Shown here one piece after another: positions 63,901 to 64,000 of a DNA stretch of 64,000 bases. The stretch is from positions 1-64,000 of the forward strand of contig CAWBCI010000060.1 of the NCBI GenBank assembly GCA_963787195.1, read 5' to 3'. This DNA comes from CAWBCI01 sp963787195. Lineage in GTDB: Bacteria; Bacteroidota; Bacteroidia; Bacteroidales; JAGOPY01. Under the pieces are notes generated by a model. That model was not told the DNA's origin and searched no databases. It worked only from the letters and a program-made list of their open reading frames with translations. Within the stretch, counting starts at the first letter, position 1, and each line of letters opens with the position of its first letter. A program made the translations under genes and the position numbers.

Positions 63901-64000
63901 CCCATTTCGGTGATGTTATCCACTTCTTTCTGGAGCAGGTCATTCGGCAGGCGATATTCGGGGATCCCGTATCTGAGCCATCCTCCGGCTTTTGGGCTAC
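60972..64000 (-). CDS. GltD-ferredoxin-molybdopterin-fold fusion oxidoreductase (N-terminus beyond the window)
   Basis: The frame is open to the right edge, so over 1,000 residues are visible. Order: NADPH/FAD oxidoreductase of the GltD type ('YGIPEYRLP', 'VAVIGGGNTAMDCCR', 'FAAGDGVTGPATLIQA'); a Cys-rich segment 'RCLECGC'; two [4Fe-4S] motifs ('CILCSRCIRICRE' and 'CESCGMCISTCPTGA'); another [4Fe-4S] site 'CNYCSVGCKISL...CRYAKFGY'; and a molybdopterin-oxidoreductase fold. At the position of the Sec/Cys Mo ligand of formate dehydrogenases the sequence has 'GTNNVTSFHYLKRG', so Lys appears to replace it, and no C-terminal dinucleotide-binding domain follows. This argues for a NADPH-dependent electron-transfer role like Geobacter SfrAB rather than formate oxidation. 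Confidence 0.85.
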   Translation of the reverse strand, partial: SPKAGGWLRYGIPEYRLPNDLLQKEVDNITEMGVNIFYNKKLGENISYKELKTQYDSVILSIGSQKGTMIGCEGEEAENVFSGIDFLKNMEMTGEKFDFKGKKVAVIGGGNTAMDCCRTSMRCGADKVYVIYRRTENEMPANPIEIHESKLEGVEYLLLTNPTRINPDEKGKVKSITCLKMELGEPDASGRRRPVPVADSEFEVEVDYVLAAIGQKTAVEFLDDINKNVSKGAELKVNRWGDIEADPKTLQTGVKSIFAAGDGVTGPATLIQAIAQAKLASHSCDLFLKESPVIPPENEFFSRKDNFKVQEMAEYKGFFPEQQREEMPTLDPAKRNNFTEVELGYASEEIAQNETQRCLECGCTAVYTCDLKKYSSQYGASQENLKGDFREYSVDFRHPYIEIDSNKCILCSRCIRICREVVGADALGLVNRGFDTYVAPSMGDALQDTTCESCGMCISTCPTGAITENVIFKPGPVKLDSAETICNYCSVGCKISLDHKSQFVMQVSGLDGMVNTDGNLCRYAKFGYHYLNDRNRITKPMMKVNGRFEEISFDKAYELIKERIKAVPADDNVFFAGARLTNEEQYLIQKLARAGAGTNNVTSFHYLKRGLGYMNNTRANVPFDQIGGASKIYLIGSEINQDNAVVGFMVNNSRLRNNIPVELITIKDKTTMDHKVDGIMRIKSYYHFIKAVNYYLVANNFHNALFINDNCEGFEEYKQNLLKENFVDLVQKAGVEFMDQVIEFAKNYNNEMNAIIIFSEKEISANASLGLFNLAMITGKLGKTSSGLIALKEKNNSQGLHDMGLCMTYGVGGVPVNDPDYIEKLKKVWKVKEIPSAIHTDIYDRLEAGKLKNLFIFGEDPLGTTRHKVQVAGWLSISDFVMVQDYFMTETAKHADLIMPAGFPVESGGSFTNTQKMIQVFSPEFKSKIEKSGVQQLADLLNKLGCKQVDDVDEVLKEALSLLPQKTENPKHVFANTLEDNHNRLYDYGCDAIVKYFDDEFENAFKNN

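Noticed and set aside
60972..64000. Formate dehydrogenase catalytic subunit
   Set aside because: The Sec/Cys ligand position reads Lys and the C-terminal dinucleotide-binding domain is absent, so formate oxidation is not supported.

Overview
The window comes from a chromosome of the phylum Bacteroidota, probably an environmental member of the class Bacteroidia. Three lines of evidence support this. Several secreted proteins end in type IX secretion (T9SS) C-terminal sorting domains. Many genes are preceded by the Bacteroidota -7 promoter element TAnnTTTG and lack clear Shine-Dalgarno sequences. Several small families are typical of the phylum (DUF3822, DUF2795, DUF5362, DUF6787-like, short obgE, Bacteroidota-type AMP nucleosidase). 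I see no rRNA, phage, integrase, transposase or CRISPR array. One tRNA gene, tRNA-Pro(GGG), is present.

Region by region. 1-7,905 (minus): two large surface proteins, one running off the left edge and one of about 2,100 residues (PKD/Ig-like domains, then a right-handed beta-helix, then a T9SS tail) that is broken by two frameshifts. 7,906-8,384: a divergent control region with two copies of a long palindrome. 8,385-11,768: an IgGFc-binding-domain surface protein with a C-terminal membrane anchor, and a secreted 1-Cys peroxiredoxin. 12,055-12,239: tRNA-Pro and, next to it, a decayed tRNA copy invaded by small palindromes. 13,014-21,087: trxB, a CDF metal transporter, purL, a secreted MsrB-MsrA fusion and a DUF1295 membrane enzyme. 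21,256-25,381: a tandem duplication of about 2 kb carrying two mosaic T9SS proteins. 25,650-26,790: an MntA-HepT toxin-antitoxin pair bracketed by two copies of a palindromic repeat. 26,899-31,088: a frameshifted esterase, two dehydrogenases and an acyl-CoA synthetase. 31,103-37,899: housekeeping genes (holA, AMP nucleosidase, rsmD, cobalamin adenosyltransferase, an ABC ATPase). 37,938-48,349: a methyltransferase, dnaK, panB, a pseudouridine synthase and a very large gluzincin/beta-propeller/outer-membrane protein. 48,431-55,543: small membrane and flavin proteins, a frameshifted PAP2 phosphatase, obgE-hpt, purE, an M16 peptidase-methyltransferase pair and a GldN-like lipoprotein. 55,636-64,000: a receiver/PPDK-N hybrid protein, small membrane proteins, a short T9SS protein, and a rubrerythrin-type ferritin directly downstream of a giant NADPH/iron-sulfur/molybdopterin-fold oxidoreductase that runs off the right edge.

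Themes. (1) Envelope and oxidative-stress functions recur: exported Prx, exported MsrBA, TrxB, and rubrerythrin coupled to an NADPH electron hub. (2) The intergenic DNA is full of dispersed hairpin elements: a composite four-hairpin repeat, a palindrome around the toxin-antitoxin locus, CCGTG-rich repeats and short tandem arrays. (3) Four frameshifts lie in three otherwise intact genes. They are either genuine decay or assembly indels, and this needs read-level checking. The most unusual protein-level candidates are the REC-REC-PPDK_N hybrid (55,636-58,677) and the GltD/ferredoxin/NuoG-like fusion whose molybdenum-ligand position appears to be lysine.
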